Positions 16,419 to 26,451 of a stretch of DNA of 64,000 nucleotides are shown here, in pieces. Positions within the stretch are counted from its first letter, which is position 1. Every line of letters starts with the position of its first letter. Made by a program: the position numbers and the translations under genes. The DNA is from Chloroflexota bacterium (GTDB lineage: Bacteria > Chloroflexota > Anaerolineae > Promineifilales > Promineifilaceae). Below the pieces are notes generated by a model, which made no database searches, had not been told where the DNA came from, and saw nothing but the letters and a program-made list of their open reading frames with translations. The stretch is from positions 186,001-250,000 of the forward strand of contig JACTMP010000022.1 in the NCBI GenBank assembly GCA_014584575.1, in the 5' to 3' direction.

Positions 16419-17444
16419 ATGTCAGGTGAGATGACAAATGAGTGGCGGGCGCATTATCTGGCGCGGCTGCACGCGGAACGGGCTGACCTGCTCTGGCAGT
16501 TACGCGGCCTGAGCGAAGAGACGGTGCGCAGCGCCGAGGTGATGCCCGGCTGGACGGTGAAGGATATGCTGGCGCACATCCCCCATTACGATGCCGTTTA
16601 TGCCGGGCGTATCCAGATGGTGTTAGACGGCCGTGTCGCCGCCATTTCCCCTTTGAACGACGACAGCGGCCTGGCAAACCGCAACGAGGCTCTGCGCCAG
16701 CAAAACCAGGCCATCCCCTACGAACAGGTGATCGCCATGCTGCTGAAGGAGCGCAGTGGCTTTACGGCCGTCCTTAAGCGCGTCCCCGATGACCTGCTGT
16801 CCCAGGAGTTGCCCATGCCCTGGGGCCAGAGCGCCCGCATCCGGGAATGGGCCATCTGGCGTTATGAACATGATGCGGAGCACGGCCGTCAACTGGCAGC
16901 CTGGCGCGAAAACCAACCCCGCGAAACCCTGCGCTATGTCACGCCCATTTACGTGCTGCGGGCCATGCTGCACAGTAGCCGCAGGGCGTTCCAGGCGTTG
17001 CTCCCCCTTATCCCCCAGCCCGAATGGACGACGCGCCCGGTATGTGGCGTGTGGACGATGAAAGAGCTGCTCGGCCATCTGGCGGATTGGGAGAAGGTGG
17101 CGGTGGATGGGCTACGGCCGTTGGCTGCCGGCCATATCCCCGAATTCAACTATACCCTTGATAGTTTTGACGAGTTCAACAACAAAAACGCCGCCGCCCG
17201 CGCCGGTCAGAGTTGGGATGAGGTTTGGGCGGACTACGAAGTCACCCGCGCCACCTTGCTTGACCTGCTGGCGCAAACATCGCCGGCCGATTTACAGCGC
17301 ACTTTTATGGCCCCCTGGGGTCGGGAGATTTCCGGCAGCGTCTGGCTGCTCATCTGGCCGGGGCACGAAATGGAACACGCCATTGACGTGCGGGCGGCGC
17401 TGGGGCTGCGCCGCTGGCCGCCGCGGTTTGTGAAACATGATTAG
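16419..17444 (+). CDS. Tandem DinB-fold protein
   Basis: 341 aa made of two DinB/YfiT-like four-helix units. Unit 1 has GLSEETVRSAEVMPGWTVKDMLAHIPHYD and ends in WRYEHDAEHGRQL. Unit 2 has PQPEWTTRPVCGVWTMKELLGHLADWEKV and ends in WPGHEMEHAIDV. Each holds the three-His pattern (HI.HYD / HD.EH; HL / H.MEH) that binds a divalent metal in DinB enzymes, which are mostly thiol-dependent transferases. The substrate is not evident. The stop TAG overlaps the following heptamer array. Confidence 0.85.
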   Translation: MSGEMTNEWRAHYLARLHAERADLLWQLRGLSEETVRSAEVMPGWTVKDMLAHIPHYDAVYAGRIQMVLDGRVAAISPLNDDSGLANRNEALRQQNQAIPYEQVIAMLLKERSGFTAVLKRVPDDLLSQELPMPWGQSARIREWAIWRYEHDAEHGRQLAAWRENQPRETLRYVTPIYVLRAMLHSSRRAFQALLPLIPQPEWTTRPVCGVWTMKELLGHLADWEKVAVDGLRPLAAGHIPEFNYTLDSFDEFNNKNAAARAGQSWDEVWADYEVTRATLLDLLAQTSPADLQRTFMAPWGREISGSVWLLIWPGHEMEHAIDVRAALGLRRWPPRFVKHD

Positions 17445-17518
17445 AGATTGGAGATTGGAGATTAGAGATGGTTGCTCTTCAATCTCCAATCTCCAATCTC
17501 TGATCTCCTTGATCTCCT
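17439..17518. repeat. Heptamer inverted repeat (GAGATTG / CAATCTC), best example
   Basis: Four GAGATTG-type units, a short loop, then about five CAATCTC/TGATCTC units. It fills the entire gap between two plus-strand genes: the first unit forms the TAG stop of the DinB gene and the array ends one base before the GNAT start. Confidence 0.9.
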
Positions 17519-18265
17519 ATGCCCCCACTTTCCCAACTCCAATGCCAACAACTCGCCGAAACATTGCCGGATACGCCGGAGACGGTGATCGCCATTTCGC
17601 AGTTGCGGCGGGGGTTGGCGCGGGCGTGGGTGGTGGGGGAGATAACAGAGGGGGGCACGGCCGTTGTCGAGGATACCGGCCAACCCGGCGAACCACTGGT
17701 TTTTGGACATGACGCAACCCAAATTGTCGCTCTCTTGCCCCAGGTTCCCGACTGGTTTTGCCTCAACGTCAGCCGTGATTATGCGCCAGCCTTAGCTCCC
17801 TTGATCGCCCAAATGATGGGCTGCCCGGTAAGATTTCTGGAAGATGTGTACCACACCCTCAGCCAACCCGCGCCCGCCATCACCCATCCCCACGTGCGCC
17901 TGTTGACCCCGGCCGATCTGTCGCTGCTGGAAGCGGCGCCATTTGAATTGCAGGGGGCGCAGCCGCGCCGTACCTTGCTGGAAATGGTGGCGGCGGGGGC
18001 GGTGGTGGACGGCCGTCTGGTAGCCATTGCTCAAAACTACGCCCGCACCGACCTCTATGGCGAAATTGGTGTCCACACCCTGCCCGCTCACCGCCAAAAA
18101 GGATATGCCACCGCCGCCGCTGCGGCCGTGGCCCGCTACATCCAATCCTTAGGGCTGACCCCCGTGTGGAGTTGTGGGGCGAGCAATGAGGCGTCTTTGC
18201 GCACGGCCGTTAAACTCGGCTTCCACGAAGTTTCCCGTCGCGTGTACATCATTCTGGATAGATAA
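17519..18265 (+). CDS. GNAT-family N-acetyltransferase
   Basis: 248 aa. The C-terminal half is the GNAT fold: GEIGVHTLPAHRQKGYATAAAAAVARYI carries the acetyl-CoA pyrophosphate loop (Q/RxxGxA form) and ASNEASLRTAVKLGFHEVSRRVYIIL the final motif. The N-terminal 120 residues resemble the non-catalytic domain of FR47-like/GNAT proteins. The substrate is unknown. The start follows a heptamer array directly, so any ribosome binding site would have to lie inside the repeat (CTCCTTGATCTCC gives none). Confidence 0.85.
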   Translation: MPPLSQLQCQQLAETLPDTPETVIAISQLRRGLARAWVVGEITEGGTAVVEDTGQPGEPLVFGHDATQIVALLPQVPDWFCLNVSRDYAPALAPLIAQMMGCPVRFLEDVYHTLSQPAPAITHPHVRLLTPADLSLLEAAPFELQGAQPRRTLLEMVAAGAVVDGRLVAIAQNYARTDLYGEIGVHTLPAHRQKGYATAAAAAVARYIQSLGLTPVWSCGASNEASLRTAVKLGFHEVSRRVYIILDR

Positions 18266-18268
18266 AAT

Positions 18269-18319
18269 GGAGATTGGGGGGTTGGAGATTAGGGATTGGG
18301 AGATTCAATCTCTAATCTC
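18269..18319. repeat. Heptamer inverted repeat (GGAGATT / AATCTCT)
   Basis: GGAGATTGG-type units face AATCTCTAATCTC, beginning three bases after the GNAT stop. It directly abuts the MITE-like element at 18320. Confidence 0.8.
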
Positions 18320-18450
18320 GTTAGTGTCACGAAGTTTTCGCCACCCCTTGAGACTACAACGGATGGGGAAATAAGCGGATAAATTTCCAGAGAGGAATCC
18401 GTTTGTTTCTTGATCCGCTGTAGTCATGGCGAAAAAAGAATGACGCTAAC
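18320..18450. mobile_element. 131-bp MITE-like palindromic element, copy A
   Basis: Ends are GTTAGTGTCA and TGACGCTAAC, which are inverted repeats. The interior has paired blocks: AACGGATGGGGAAATAAGCGG, the core AAATTTCCAGAGAGGAATCC, and GATCCGCTGTAGTCATGGCG. Copy B at 25357-25488 is the same element in the opposite orientation. It has no coding capacity, as expected for a non-autonomous element. Target duplications could not be defined. Confidence 0.75.
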
Positions 18451-18483
18451 AGACATCCGATTTCTTGGAGAAATCGGATGTCT
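18451..18483. repeat. AGACATCCGATTT hairpin, copy 1
   Basis: 14-bp near-perfect hairpin (AGACATCCGATTTCT / AGAAATCGGATGTCT). Two other copies are at 26411-26443 and 61830-61862. Each lies 6-9 bases after the stop of a minus-strand gene; here after cax. Confidence 0.85.
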
Positions 18484-18488
18484 GTTGG

Positions 18489-19571
18489 TCACAGAAAGAA
18501 AAACCCCACACCCAAAATCACATATACCGTCAACAACATCGCCCCTTCCAGCCAGTTACTCTCGCCATCCAGCGACACCAGCGCCGCCACGAATGCCGCT
18601 GCTACCATGGCGGCTACTTCAAACTGGTTGAATTCCAACGGCATGGGGTTGCCCACCATCAGGCTGATGAACACCAGCAACGGGGCTACAAACAGCGCAA
18701 TTTGCAGGCTGGAGCCAATAGCAATGCTCAGGCTCAAATCCATCTTGTTCTTGATGGCTACCTGCACCGCCACCAGATGTTCGGCCACGTTACCTACCAG
18801 CGGGATGAGGATGATGCCCAGGAAAAACTCGCTCAGCCCTAGTTCCTCCGTCACCGGTTCCACGGCCCCCACCAGCACCTCACTGAGATAGACGATCAGG
18901 CCGACGGCGATGACCAGGATGATGAGCGCATGGCGCATACTCCATCCTTCCGGGGCATGGGCTTCACGGGCCAGAGGGTCGCTTTCTTCAGTATGCGCCG
19001 TAAAAGAGTAAATGATGGATAGGGCATACATCACCAGCATGGCAATGGCCGCGCCGATGCTCAACCCCTCTACCGCCCGAAAGTCTGGTTCCAGTGACCA
19101 GTTGAACAGGGATGGAATGCCAATGGCTACGACGGCCAGGATGAGCATGGTGGCGTCTATGTTGGCGCTGCGGCGGTTAAATTTTTGGGGGCCATTTTTC
19201 AACCCGCCTATCAGGAGCGATGCCCCCAACACCAGCAAAATGTTGCCCAATATAGAACCGGTGATGGAGGCTAATACCAGGCCGATCAGCCCGGCGCGCA
19301 AGGCGGAAAAGGAGATGATGAGTTCGGCGGCGTTGCCCAGGGTGGCGTTTAGCAGCCCACCGGCGCGCTGCCCCACTTTCTCGGCCAGGGCTTCGGTGCC
19401 ATGCCCGATCATGCCGGCCAACGGAATAATGCCGATGGCGGCTGCCAGAAAGATGGCGATGGCATTGCCGTGGGTTAATTCCAGAAAAACAGCAATAGGA
19501 ATGCCTAAAGTGAGCAGCAGAAGAACCGGGCCGAGGCCCACGGTATGTTGGATGCGTGATAGAGTGTTCAT
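18489..19571 (-). CDS. cax: Calcium/proton exchanger (CaCA family)
   Basis: 360 aa, eleven hydrophobic segments. The two alpha-repeat motifs that carry the transport Glu are clear: NATLGNAAELIISFSALRAG in the first half and PLVGNVAEHLVAVQVAIKNKMDLS in the second. An acidic loop (HTEESDPLAREAHAPEG) separates the halves. It should export Ca2+ in exchange for H+ across the cytoplasmic membrane. It stands alone. A dispersed hairpin 6 bases past the stop may act as terminator or 3'-end stabiliser. Confidence 0.95.
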   Translation of the reverse strand: MNTLSRIQHTVGLGPVLLLLTLGIPIAVFLELTHGNAIAIFLAAAIGIIPLAGMIGHGTEALAEKVGQRAGGLLNATLGNAAELIISFSALRAGLIGLVLASITGSILGNILLVLGASLLIGGLKNGPQKFNRRSANIDATMLILAVVAIGIPSLFNWSLEPDFRAVEGLSIGAAIAMLVMYALSIIYSFTAHTEESDPLAREAHAPEGWSMRHALIILVIAVGLIVYLSEVLVGAVEPVTEELGLSEFFLGIILIPLVGNVAEHLVAVQVAIKNKMDLSLSIAIGSSLQIALFVAPLLVFISLMVGNPMPLEFNQFEVAAMVAAAFVAALVSLDGESNWLEGAMLLTVYVILGVGFFFL

Positions 19572-19681
19572 GTTTCCTTAATTCTTGATACGGAGATTTG
19601 CTTGTTACCGGGCGGCGATTATAAACGGGGATTGATTTTTGGGAAAATGCAAAGCGTGTTACAAAGATATAGCTTTATATG

Positions 19682-19728
19682 GAGTAGAGACTTTAGCCGT
19701 TTGCCATTGACGGCTAAAATCTCTACTC
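19682..19728 (+). other. Hairpin in the 5' region of the HtrA-like gene
   Basis: GAGTAGAGACTTTAGCCG faces CGGCTAAAATCTCTACTC with one mismatch, an 18-bp stem with an 11-nt loop ending 11 bases before the ATG. It would occlude the ribosome binding region, so an effect on translation is possible. Confidence 0.65.
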
Positions 19729-19739
19729 TCATTTTGATT

Positions 19740-20882
<1,143 letters not shown>

Positions 20883-20953
20883 GCCATAACCATTCATCCT
20901 GGCGTTAGCCGCTTCTTAACTGGCCCAGGCTACACTCCCGTCCGATAATGAAC

Positions 20954-21028
20954 GAGATTGGGGAATTAGGAGATTGAGAGATTGAGAGTCTTTTAATCAA
21001 TCTCCGAATCTCTCAATCTCTTAATCTC
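20954..21028. repeat. Heptamer inverted repeat (GAGATTG / CAATCTC)
   Basis: GAGATTG/GGAGATT units on the left, CAATCTC/GAATCTC units on the right around an AT-rich loop, ending 27 bases before galE. It is 70 bases after the protease stop. Confidence 0.85.
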
Positions 21029-21055
21029 AAAATACCAAGAAAGAGGTACACAACT

Positions 21056-22039
21056 ATGAAAATTCTCGTTACCGGCGGCGCCGGGTATATCGGCAGTATT
21101 GCGGTGGAACGTTTGATCAAAGCCGGTGAAGAGGTGGTGGTCTTTGACAATCTTTATCAGGGGCATCAGGATGCCGTCCACCCGGATGCGGTGTTTGTGC
21201 AGGGTGATCTGGCGGACAAAACGGCCGTCGAAACCACCATCGCCACCCACAAACCGGACGGCATTATGCACTTTGCCTCCTACACCCTGGTGGGGGAATC
21301 AATGGAAAAACCCTTCCTTTACCTGCGTGACAATATCGTCAACGGCCTCAACCTGCTGGAAAGCGCCGTGCAGCATGGCGTGAGAGGGTTCATTCTCTCC
21401 TCCACCGCCAACCTGTTTGACGACCCGGAGCGAATGCCCATAGACGAAAACGAACGCATTGTGCCCGGCAGCCCCTATGGGGAGTCCAAAAACATCATCG
21501 AACGTTATCTTTACTGGATGGATCGGCTGTATGGCATGCGCTACACCTGTTTGCGTTACTTCAACGCCTGTGGCGCGACGGAAGAGCGTGGTGAAGACCA
21601 CGACCCGGAAACCCACCTGATTCCGCTGGTGCTGGAAGTGGCGTTGGGCAAACGGGACAAAATCACCATCTTCGGCGACGATTACAATACGCCCGATGGT
21701 TCCTGTGTGCGTGACTACATCCACGTGGTTGATCTGGCCGAGGCGCACATTTTAGCCATGCGCGCTTTGCTGGATGGCGGGCCGAGCGGTAAATATAACC
21801 TGGGCAACGGCCGTGGCTACAGCGTTAAAGATGTCATCCAGACCGCCCGCGACGTGACCGGGCATCCCATTCCCGCCGTCATCGGCCCCCGCCGCCCCGG
21901 CGACCCGGACATCCTCATCGCCAGCAGCGAAAGCATTAACCACGACCTGAACTGGCAGCCCCGCTATGCCAACCTGCGCACCATCATCGAGACCGCCTGG
22001 AACTGGCACGTGGCCCACCCGGATGGGTACGGCCGTTAA
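21056..22039 (+). CDS. galE: UDP-glucose 4-epimerase
   Basis: 327 aa, typical length. NAD-binding GGAGYIG is near 7-13 ([14 protein letters not shown]), then [10 protein letters not shown]. The catalytic SDR pair is SSTANLF and [10 protein letters not shown] (Tyr-x-x-x-Lys). [23 protein letters not shown] and [14 protein letters not shown] are characteristic of GalE. It interconverts UDP-glucose and UDP-galactose for surface glycans or galactose use. AAGAGG precedes the ATG. Confidence 0.93.
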   Translation: MKILVTGGAGYIGSIAVERLIKAGEEVVVFDNLYQGHQDAVHPDAVFVQGDLADKTAVETTIATHKPDGIMHFASYTLVGESMEKPFLYLRDNIVNGLNLLESAVQHGVRGFILSSTANLFDDPERMPIDENERIVPGSPYGESKNIIERYLYWMDRLYGMRYTCLRYFNACGATEERGEDHDPETHLIPLVLEVALGKRDKITIFGDDYNTPDGSCVRDYIHVVDLAEAHILAMRALLDGGPSGKYNLGNGRGYSVKDVIQTARDVTGHPIPAVIGPRRPGDPDILIASSESINHDLNWQPRYANLRTIIETAWNWHVAHPDGYGR

Positions 22040-22056
22040 CAAGAACGGTTACAAAT

Positions 22057-23142
22057 CTAGTCAGCCAACATGACCGGCTGGTCGCTAAAAACGCCGTACT
22101 GTCTGGCTGCTGCCGCCACCGCCTGTTGCTGCACGGCCGTCAACGGCTCAAATGGCTCCAGGCTGAACACGGCCGTACCCTTTTTGACATCCCGCTTCCA
22201 GATGCCCACGATTTGCCCGTCTATGACGATGACGGGGCGGAAGATGCCATTAACGGAGACCACCTGTTTGTCGTAACGGCCGTCCAGCACCACCTGGCGC
22301 GTTTTGTACCCCAGGTAATACTCGTCAAAGCCCGGCAGCAGCCAGGCGGCAGCTGTGGGCATGGCGAGTATGGCCGGATGGGGCGGCAGCCAATAAGTTT
22401 CCCCTTCCACCACCTCTGATTGCAGTTCTGTTTCCACCAGCGCCAACCCCGCCCGCGCTTCCGTTATCGTCAGCCCCGACCACCAGACAAAATCGGGCAG
22501 TGTGGCCGGGCCGTGACTTTGGAAGTAGCGCCGGGCCAGTTCCGCCAGCGCCTCCTCCCGTGTATAGGTCGGGCCGGGCGGCGCCCACTCATCCAGCAGC
22601 ACAAACGTCTGCTGTTTACCCTGCATGGGACCAAAACAGATCAGCCCCGCCAACGCCGCCTGCCCCAAAATGTGGTAGCCGCGCTGCCCGGCGGTAGAGA
22701 TGCCGGCCTGTTCCAATGCTTGCAGGATGTCGGGGCGGGCGAGGGGTTGGCGGGTGGGCAGCACGGCCGTGAACAGATCAAAACTGCGCCGTAGCGTTTC
22801 CGGGTCGAGTTCCAGTTCACGCAGGCGGCCGGCGCTGCCACTGATCAGGCGCGGCGCCAGCAGGGCCAGCAGCCAGCGAATATCGGCGGCCGTTGTCATT
22901 TGCAGCGTGCCGCGCATCAACCAGGTGCGGATGATCTGTTTGTTGCTGATCGCCTGTTCTACGGCCGTGTCCGTTATCATCTGCCCTGGCCCACCCCGCA
23001 CCCCTATGGCCCATTTCACGCTGGCATAATCCTGCGCCTGCATGGCCCCAAACCAGGCCACCACCTGGTCAGGTTGAGTTGCGTTTTGCCGGACAAGACG
23101 CTGGTTGTGGAGTCGGTGTTGGGTAATGTCTATCATAGTCAT
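22057..23142 (-). CDS. Winged-helix AlkZ-like protein (HTH_42 family)
   Basis: 361 aa. LHNQRLVRQNATQPDQVVAWFGAMQAQDY and TWLMRGTLQMTTAADIRWLLALL match the winged-helix DNA-binding family that contains the AlkZ/YcaQ DNA glycosylases. The catalytic QxQ of AlkZ corresponds to QAQ in AMQAQDYASVKWA, which is present. GFDEYYLGYKTR and IFRPVIVIDGQIVGIWKR follow toward the C-terminus. A role in excising alkylated or crosslinked bases is plausible but many members are untested. Convergent with galE. Confidence 0.82.
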   Translation of the reverse strand: MTMIDITQHRLHNQRLVRQNATQPDQVVAWFGAMQAQDYASVKWAIGVRGGPGQMITDTAVEQAISNKQIIRTWLMRGTLQMTTAADIRWLLALLAPRLISGSAGRLRELELDPETLRRSFDLFTAVLPTRQPLARPDILQALEQAGISTAGQRGYHILGQAALAGLICFGPMQGKQQTFVLLDEWAPPGPTYTREEALAELARRYFQSHGPATLPDFVWWSGLTITEARAGLALVETELQSEVVEGETYWLPPHPAILAMPTAAAWLLPGFDEYYLGYKTRQVVLDGRYDKQVVSVNGIFRPVIVIDGQIVGIWKRDVKKGTAVFSLEPFEPLTAVQQQAVAAAARQYGVFSDQPVMLAD

Positions 23143-23331
23143 GCTGAAAGGCGATTTGGAAAATCGCCCTACCTGTTGGGGAGTTGTAAATGTAGCAGGG
23201 GATGATGGATGAACAACATCTCCACCTTGCCTGCCACTACCGCCACAAAACCGGCCACCTGACCACCGTCATCACGGACACAGGCCAATTGCGGTATGTC
23301 CGGCAGCGCCATCTGCCACCGGCCACTTGTC
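23143..23331. other. Short intergenic region with GGCGATTT hairpin
   Basis: GGCGATTTGGAAAATCGCC (23152-23170) is a small hairpin of the GGCGAT family. A 51-codon plus-strand frame starts at ATG 23207 (MDEQHLHLACHYRHKTGH), but nothing supports it as a gene. Confidence 0.5.
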
Positions 23332-25221
23332 CTATCTCATCTGGTTGCCAACGGCCGTGACTATACCGGAAATGGTGAAATTGGTGTAGAGGTCGCCGGG
23401 TGTATAACTGCCACCTTGATACAAACCGTCCGCCACGCTGCCGGTATCGCTGCCGCCAAAGTACACATCATACGTCACGCCATTGGCCAGTTCTGGCGAG
23501 GACAAGACGATAGATTGAATTGTTTTGGTAGGGGCAAAGGTGAGGATGTTTGCCCCGTCACGGCTTTGAATATGAATGAGCGTCCCGGCGGCCAGTGTGC
23601 CATTGAGATTCAGCAGCAGGGAATGCTGGGTTGAGGCGGCGCCGGGCGCTTGCGCCATGCCCGCACTGCCTACGGCCACCAGCAGCCCACCGCTGATATT
23701 GAAGGTGCCATCATAATCCAGCGCCCCGTTCATCTGCATGGTGGGGCCGTTCACCAGGACCGTGCCGCCCGTCATCTCAATCGCGCCGTTGACATCAATC
23801 CCGTCTCCGGTCGCATCAATCACGATGGCGCCGCCGTTGATGTAGAGGTAATAATTACCGGTATAGGTGAAGGTATCCTGGCGCGGGCCGCCGCCTGGCC
23901 GCCCGCCCGGCCCGGCCATCATGCCCGAACCGTCATTGCCACCGGCCACATTCAAACCATCATCACTGGAGACGATGGTGATGTCACCGCCGTTGATGGT
24001 GATCACCGCGCTCTCAATCCCTTCGTAAGACTGGGTGATGTTGATGACACCGTTGTTCACCGTCAAGGTCGCGTCGGCGTGAAGGCCATCGTCACCGGTA
24101 GCAATGGTAAACGCGCCGCCGTTAATGACCATGTTGTCATTGGAATGGATTGCGTCGTCGGCGGCATTGATAGCAAAGGTTCCGCCGTCAATAATGACGC
24201 TGACCACACCCTTGATGCCTTTGGCCGAGGTATTGGCGTCCAGATAACTGGCGCTGCCGCCGCCGCTGGTGATGGTGAAATCCCCACCGGTGATCAGCAC
24301 GTTGCTGGCGGCCTGGATGGCGTCACCGCCGGCCGAAATCTCCATGATCCCCGTTTCAATGGCGATGTACCCCTTTGTGGCGTCTTCTTCATTGTCCGCT
24401 TTCAGACCGTCCCCCTGGGCGTTGACGGTGATGACGCCATCTTGCACAATCAGGTAATCCTTGCCACGAATGCCATCATCTACGGCCGTGACCATAATCA
24501 CACCGCCGCTGATAACCAGCCCATCTTTGCTGGCAATGCCATCGTTGTAATTGCCATTAACGGTCAACGCGCCATTGCCCACAATCGTCAGATCAGCCTT
24601 GCTGAATAGGGCAGCGTTGGGTTCATCTTCTGCGGCGCTGGCAAAAACGTATGACGCGCCATCGGCCAGATAGTTTTCGCTGTTGTCAGCCAGGACGATA
24701 ACCACTTCCCCGGCTTTGGTGATGTTAATGGCGGCGCTGGTGGTGTTGCTGATATTAACGCTGTCCAGAACAAGCTGGACGACTTCCTTGTCGGCCGTAT
24801 CCACCACAATTTGCCCATCAACCAGAGTCCCCGTCAGGCGGTAACTCCCGGCGGCGGTGATGGTGGCCTGACGGCCGTTGACCACCACGCCATCCCCCGC
24901 GACCGTTACCGTTTCTCCCTGCAAGGTGATTTGCGTCCCATCGCTGTTGGTGCTGGCGGCGCTGGCGGCAGCCTCATGGGTGGCAACGTCGGTGGCTACG
25001 GCCGTAGCCACCACACTGACGACGGCCGGTTGGTTGGCGCTGTTAGTAACGGCCGTGGTGTTGGTTGGATTGGCAGCCGCCACCACCTCGGCGCTGGTAC
25101 TCACCAGGCTGGTTTGTGTTGTCTGGTTGGTGGACGATACCGTCTCTGAACCGGCGCTGCAAGCCGCCAGCAACAATAGCGCCACCACCCATGCCCATAA
25201 AAATATCGTTTTCTTGTTCAT
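23332..25221 (-). CDS. Cthe_2159-type carbohydrate-binding beta-helix lipoprotein
   Basis: 629 aa. The lipoprotein signal (KKTIFLWAWVVALLLLAAC) is followed by a Thr/Ser/Ala-rich linker of about 80 residues. Then comes the Cthe_2159 pattern: GSYRLTGTLVDGQIVV, TTSAAINITKAGEVVIVLAD, then many repeats with Asp-Gly-x-x-x-x-Asp turns (VDDGIRGKDYLIV, GDGLKADNEEDATKG, ADDAIHSNDNMVI, GDDGLHADATLTV). The prototype from Clostridium thermocellum is a calcium-binding parallel beta-helix that binds acidic polysaccharide and cellulose. A Gly/Arg/Pro-rich loop (MMAGPGGRPGGGPRQD) interrupts the repeats late. Probably surface exposed. Confidence 0.87.
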   Translation of the reverse strand: MNKKTIFLWAWVVALLLLAACSAGSETVSSTNQTTQTSLVSTSAEVVAAANPTNTTAVTNSANQPAVVSVVATAVATDVATHEAAASAASTNSDGTQITLQGETVTVAGDGVVVNGRQATITAAGSYRLTGTLVDGQIVVDTADKEVVQLVLDSVNISNTTSAAINITKAGEVVIVLADNSENYLADGASYVFASAAEDEPNAALFSKADLTIVGNGALTVNGNYNDGIASKDGLVISGGVIMVTAVDDGIRGKDYLIVQDGVITVNAQGDGLKADNEEDATKGYIAIETGIMEISAGGDAIQAASNVLITGGDFTITSGGGSASYLDANTSAKGIKGVVSVIIDGGTFAINAADDAIHSNDNMVINGGAFTIATGDDGLHADATLTVNNGVINITQSYEGIESAVITINGGDITIVSSDDGLNVAGGNDGSGMMAGPGGRPGGGPRQDTFTYTGNYYLYINGGAIVIDATGDGIDVNGAIEMTGGTVLVNGPTMQMNGALDYDGTFNISGGLLVAVGSAGMAQAPGAASTQHSLLLNLNGTLAAGTLIHIQSRDGANILTFAPTKTIQSIVLSSPELANGVTYDVYFGGSDTGSVADGLYQGGSYTPGDLYTNFTISGIVTAVGNQMR

Positions 25222-25356
25222 TGTTTCTCCTGTTAGTAAAAGGGTTGTATTAACAGGAGAAAGGGTAGGGTACGGCCGTTAAGACAATAAAAATGGACTA
25301 TTCAGATTTTGTGAAGATTTGGGAGGGATGGAAGACACGAGAAAATTTACTGTTTT

Positions 25357-25488
25357 GTTAGTGTCGTTAGTTTTTCGCCAGGACTATAACGGATAAGGAA
25401 ATGAACGGATTCCTCTCTGGAAATTTATCCGCTTATTTCTCCATCCGTTGTAGTCTGAAGGGAGTGGCGAAAACTTCGTGACACTAAC
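25357..25488. mobile_element. 132-bp MITE-like palindromic element, copy B
   Basis: Inverted relative to copy A (18320-18450). Its reverse complement matches copy A almost base for base through GTTAGTGTCACGAAGTTTTC, the AACGGATGGAGAAATAAGCG block and the AAATTTCCAGAGAGGAATCC core. Ends are GTTAGTGTCG and ACACTAAC. It lies upstream of the Cthe_2159-like gene. Confidence 0.75.
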
Positions 25489-25660
25489 GGTTGTGGGAAA
25501 ACTCAATTCCCGGCGATTGAAATCGCGGCTACAAACAGCAAAGCCCACCTTCGTGGGCTGGTGTCCACTGGGTTTATAGTCGGCGAAGGCCGACTTTGCC
25601 TTTTGTTGGTGCAGATTTATCTGCCTTTACCGGGAGTATGCAATCGCTCTGGATTGGACT
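25489..25660. repeat. Intergenic region with nested small hairpins
   Basis: Contains CGGCGATTGAAATCGCGG, AAAGCCCACCTTCGTGGGCT and AGTCGGCGAAGGCCGACTTT, three successive short palindromes, before the tungstate ABC gene end at 25663. They could act as a terminator region for the tup operon on the minus strand. No gene is seen. Confidence 0.55.
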
Positions 25661-25662
25661 GT

Positions 25663-26388
25663 TCAATACACCAATTCTCCCCGTACAAAAGCAGCGGTTT
25701 CCGCCTGAGTGGGCGCGTTAAAAAAGGTAGGGGTATCGCTGATTTCGATGAGACGGCCGTCCCACAACAATGCCGTCCGCTGCGCCAATCGCTGCGCCTG
25801 AAAGATATTGTGTGTCACCAGCACCATCGTCATGCCCAGATTTTCGTTTTCCTCGCGCAAAATCGTCTCAATGATGCCTACATTGTACGGGTCCAGATTG
25901 GCGGTTGGTTCGTCCAGCAGCAGCACCTCCGGGTGCATCACCAACGCCCGCGCCAGCGACACCCGCTGCGCCTCTCCCGCCGACAATTTATGCGCCGATT
26001 GCCGCGCCAACGCCGCCAGCCCCAACCGTTGCAGCCAGCCAGATGCCACATCCGGCGGCAGCTTGTCACCGCGCAGCCCCAGGCCATAAGCCAGGTTGGC
26101 CGCCACGCTGCGCCGCAGCAAGATCGGCCGTTGAAAAACCATCGTCACCCGGCGGCGCTGCGTCAGGGGTAGATCAGCCATCCCTGCCTGCCCATCGAAG
26201 ATAAGCTGGCCTTGTGTCGGCTGTTCCAGAAAATTCAACAACCGCAGCAACGTACTTTTGCCCGCCCCACTGGGGCCAACAATCGCCAGGATTTCCCCCC
26301 TTTGAATGTTCAGTTGGGCGATGTTGAGGACGCAACGGCCGTTATAACTCTGCTGTATATTCTCAAGCTGATAAAGTGGTTGGTTCAT
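25663..26388 (-). CDS. tupC: Tungstate ABC transporter ATP-binding protein
   Basis: 241 aa. Walker A VGPSGAGKSTLLRLL near 35-49, signature LSAGEAQRVSLARALVMHPEVLLLDEPTANLDP (signature plus Walker B), and the switch His in VLVTHN. Assignment to tungstate rather than molybdate rests on the neighbouring TupA and TupB types and on the compact length without a C-terminal regulatory domain. Last gene of the unit; a 33-bp hairpin lies between it and tupB. Confidence 0.9.
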   Translation of the reverse strand: MNQPLYQLENIQQSYNGRCVLNIAQLNIQRGEILAIVGPSGAGKSTLLRLLNFLEQPTQGQLIFDGQAGMADLPLTQRRRVTMVFQRPILLRRSVAANLAYGLGLRGDKLPPDVASGWLQRLGLAALARQSAHKLSAGEAQRVSLARALVMHPEVLLLDEPTANLDPYNVGIIETILREENENLGMTMVLVTHNIFQAQRLAQRTALLWDGRLIEISDTPTFFNAPTQAETAAFVRGELVY

Positions 26389-26410
26389 GGCTTGGAGGTT
26401 TGGGGCCGGG

Positions 26411-26443
26411 AGACATCCGATTTCTCCAAGAAATCGGATGTCT
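26411..26443. repeat. AGACATCCGATTT hairpin, copy 2
   Basis: Same element as 18451-18483, here 9 bases after the tupB stop and 22 bases before tupC. Inside an operon it could lower expression of tupC relative to tupB or stabilise the upstream message. Confidence 0.85.
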
Positions 26444-26451
26444 GGTAGCGT

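Noticed and set aside
17439..17518. CRISPR-like repeat array
   Set aside because: Units are 7 bp without spacers and facing arms are reverse complements; no cas genes exist in the window.
23650..24609. 319-codon plus-strand frame opposite the Cthe_2159-like gene
   Set aside because: It mirrors the repetitive Asp/Gly coding of the real gene.
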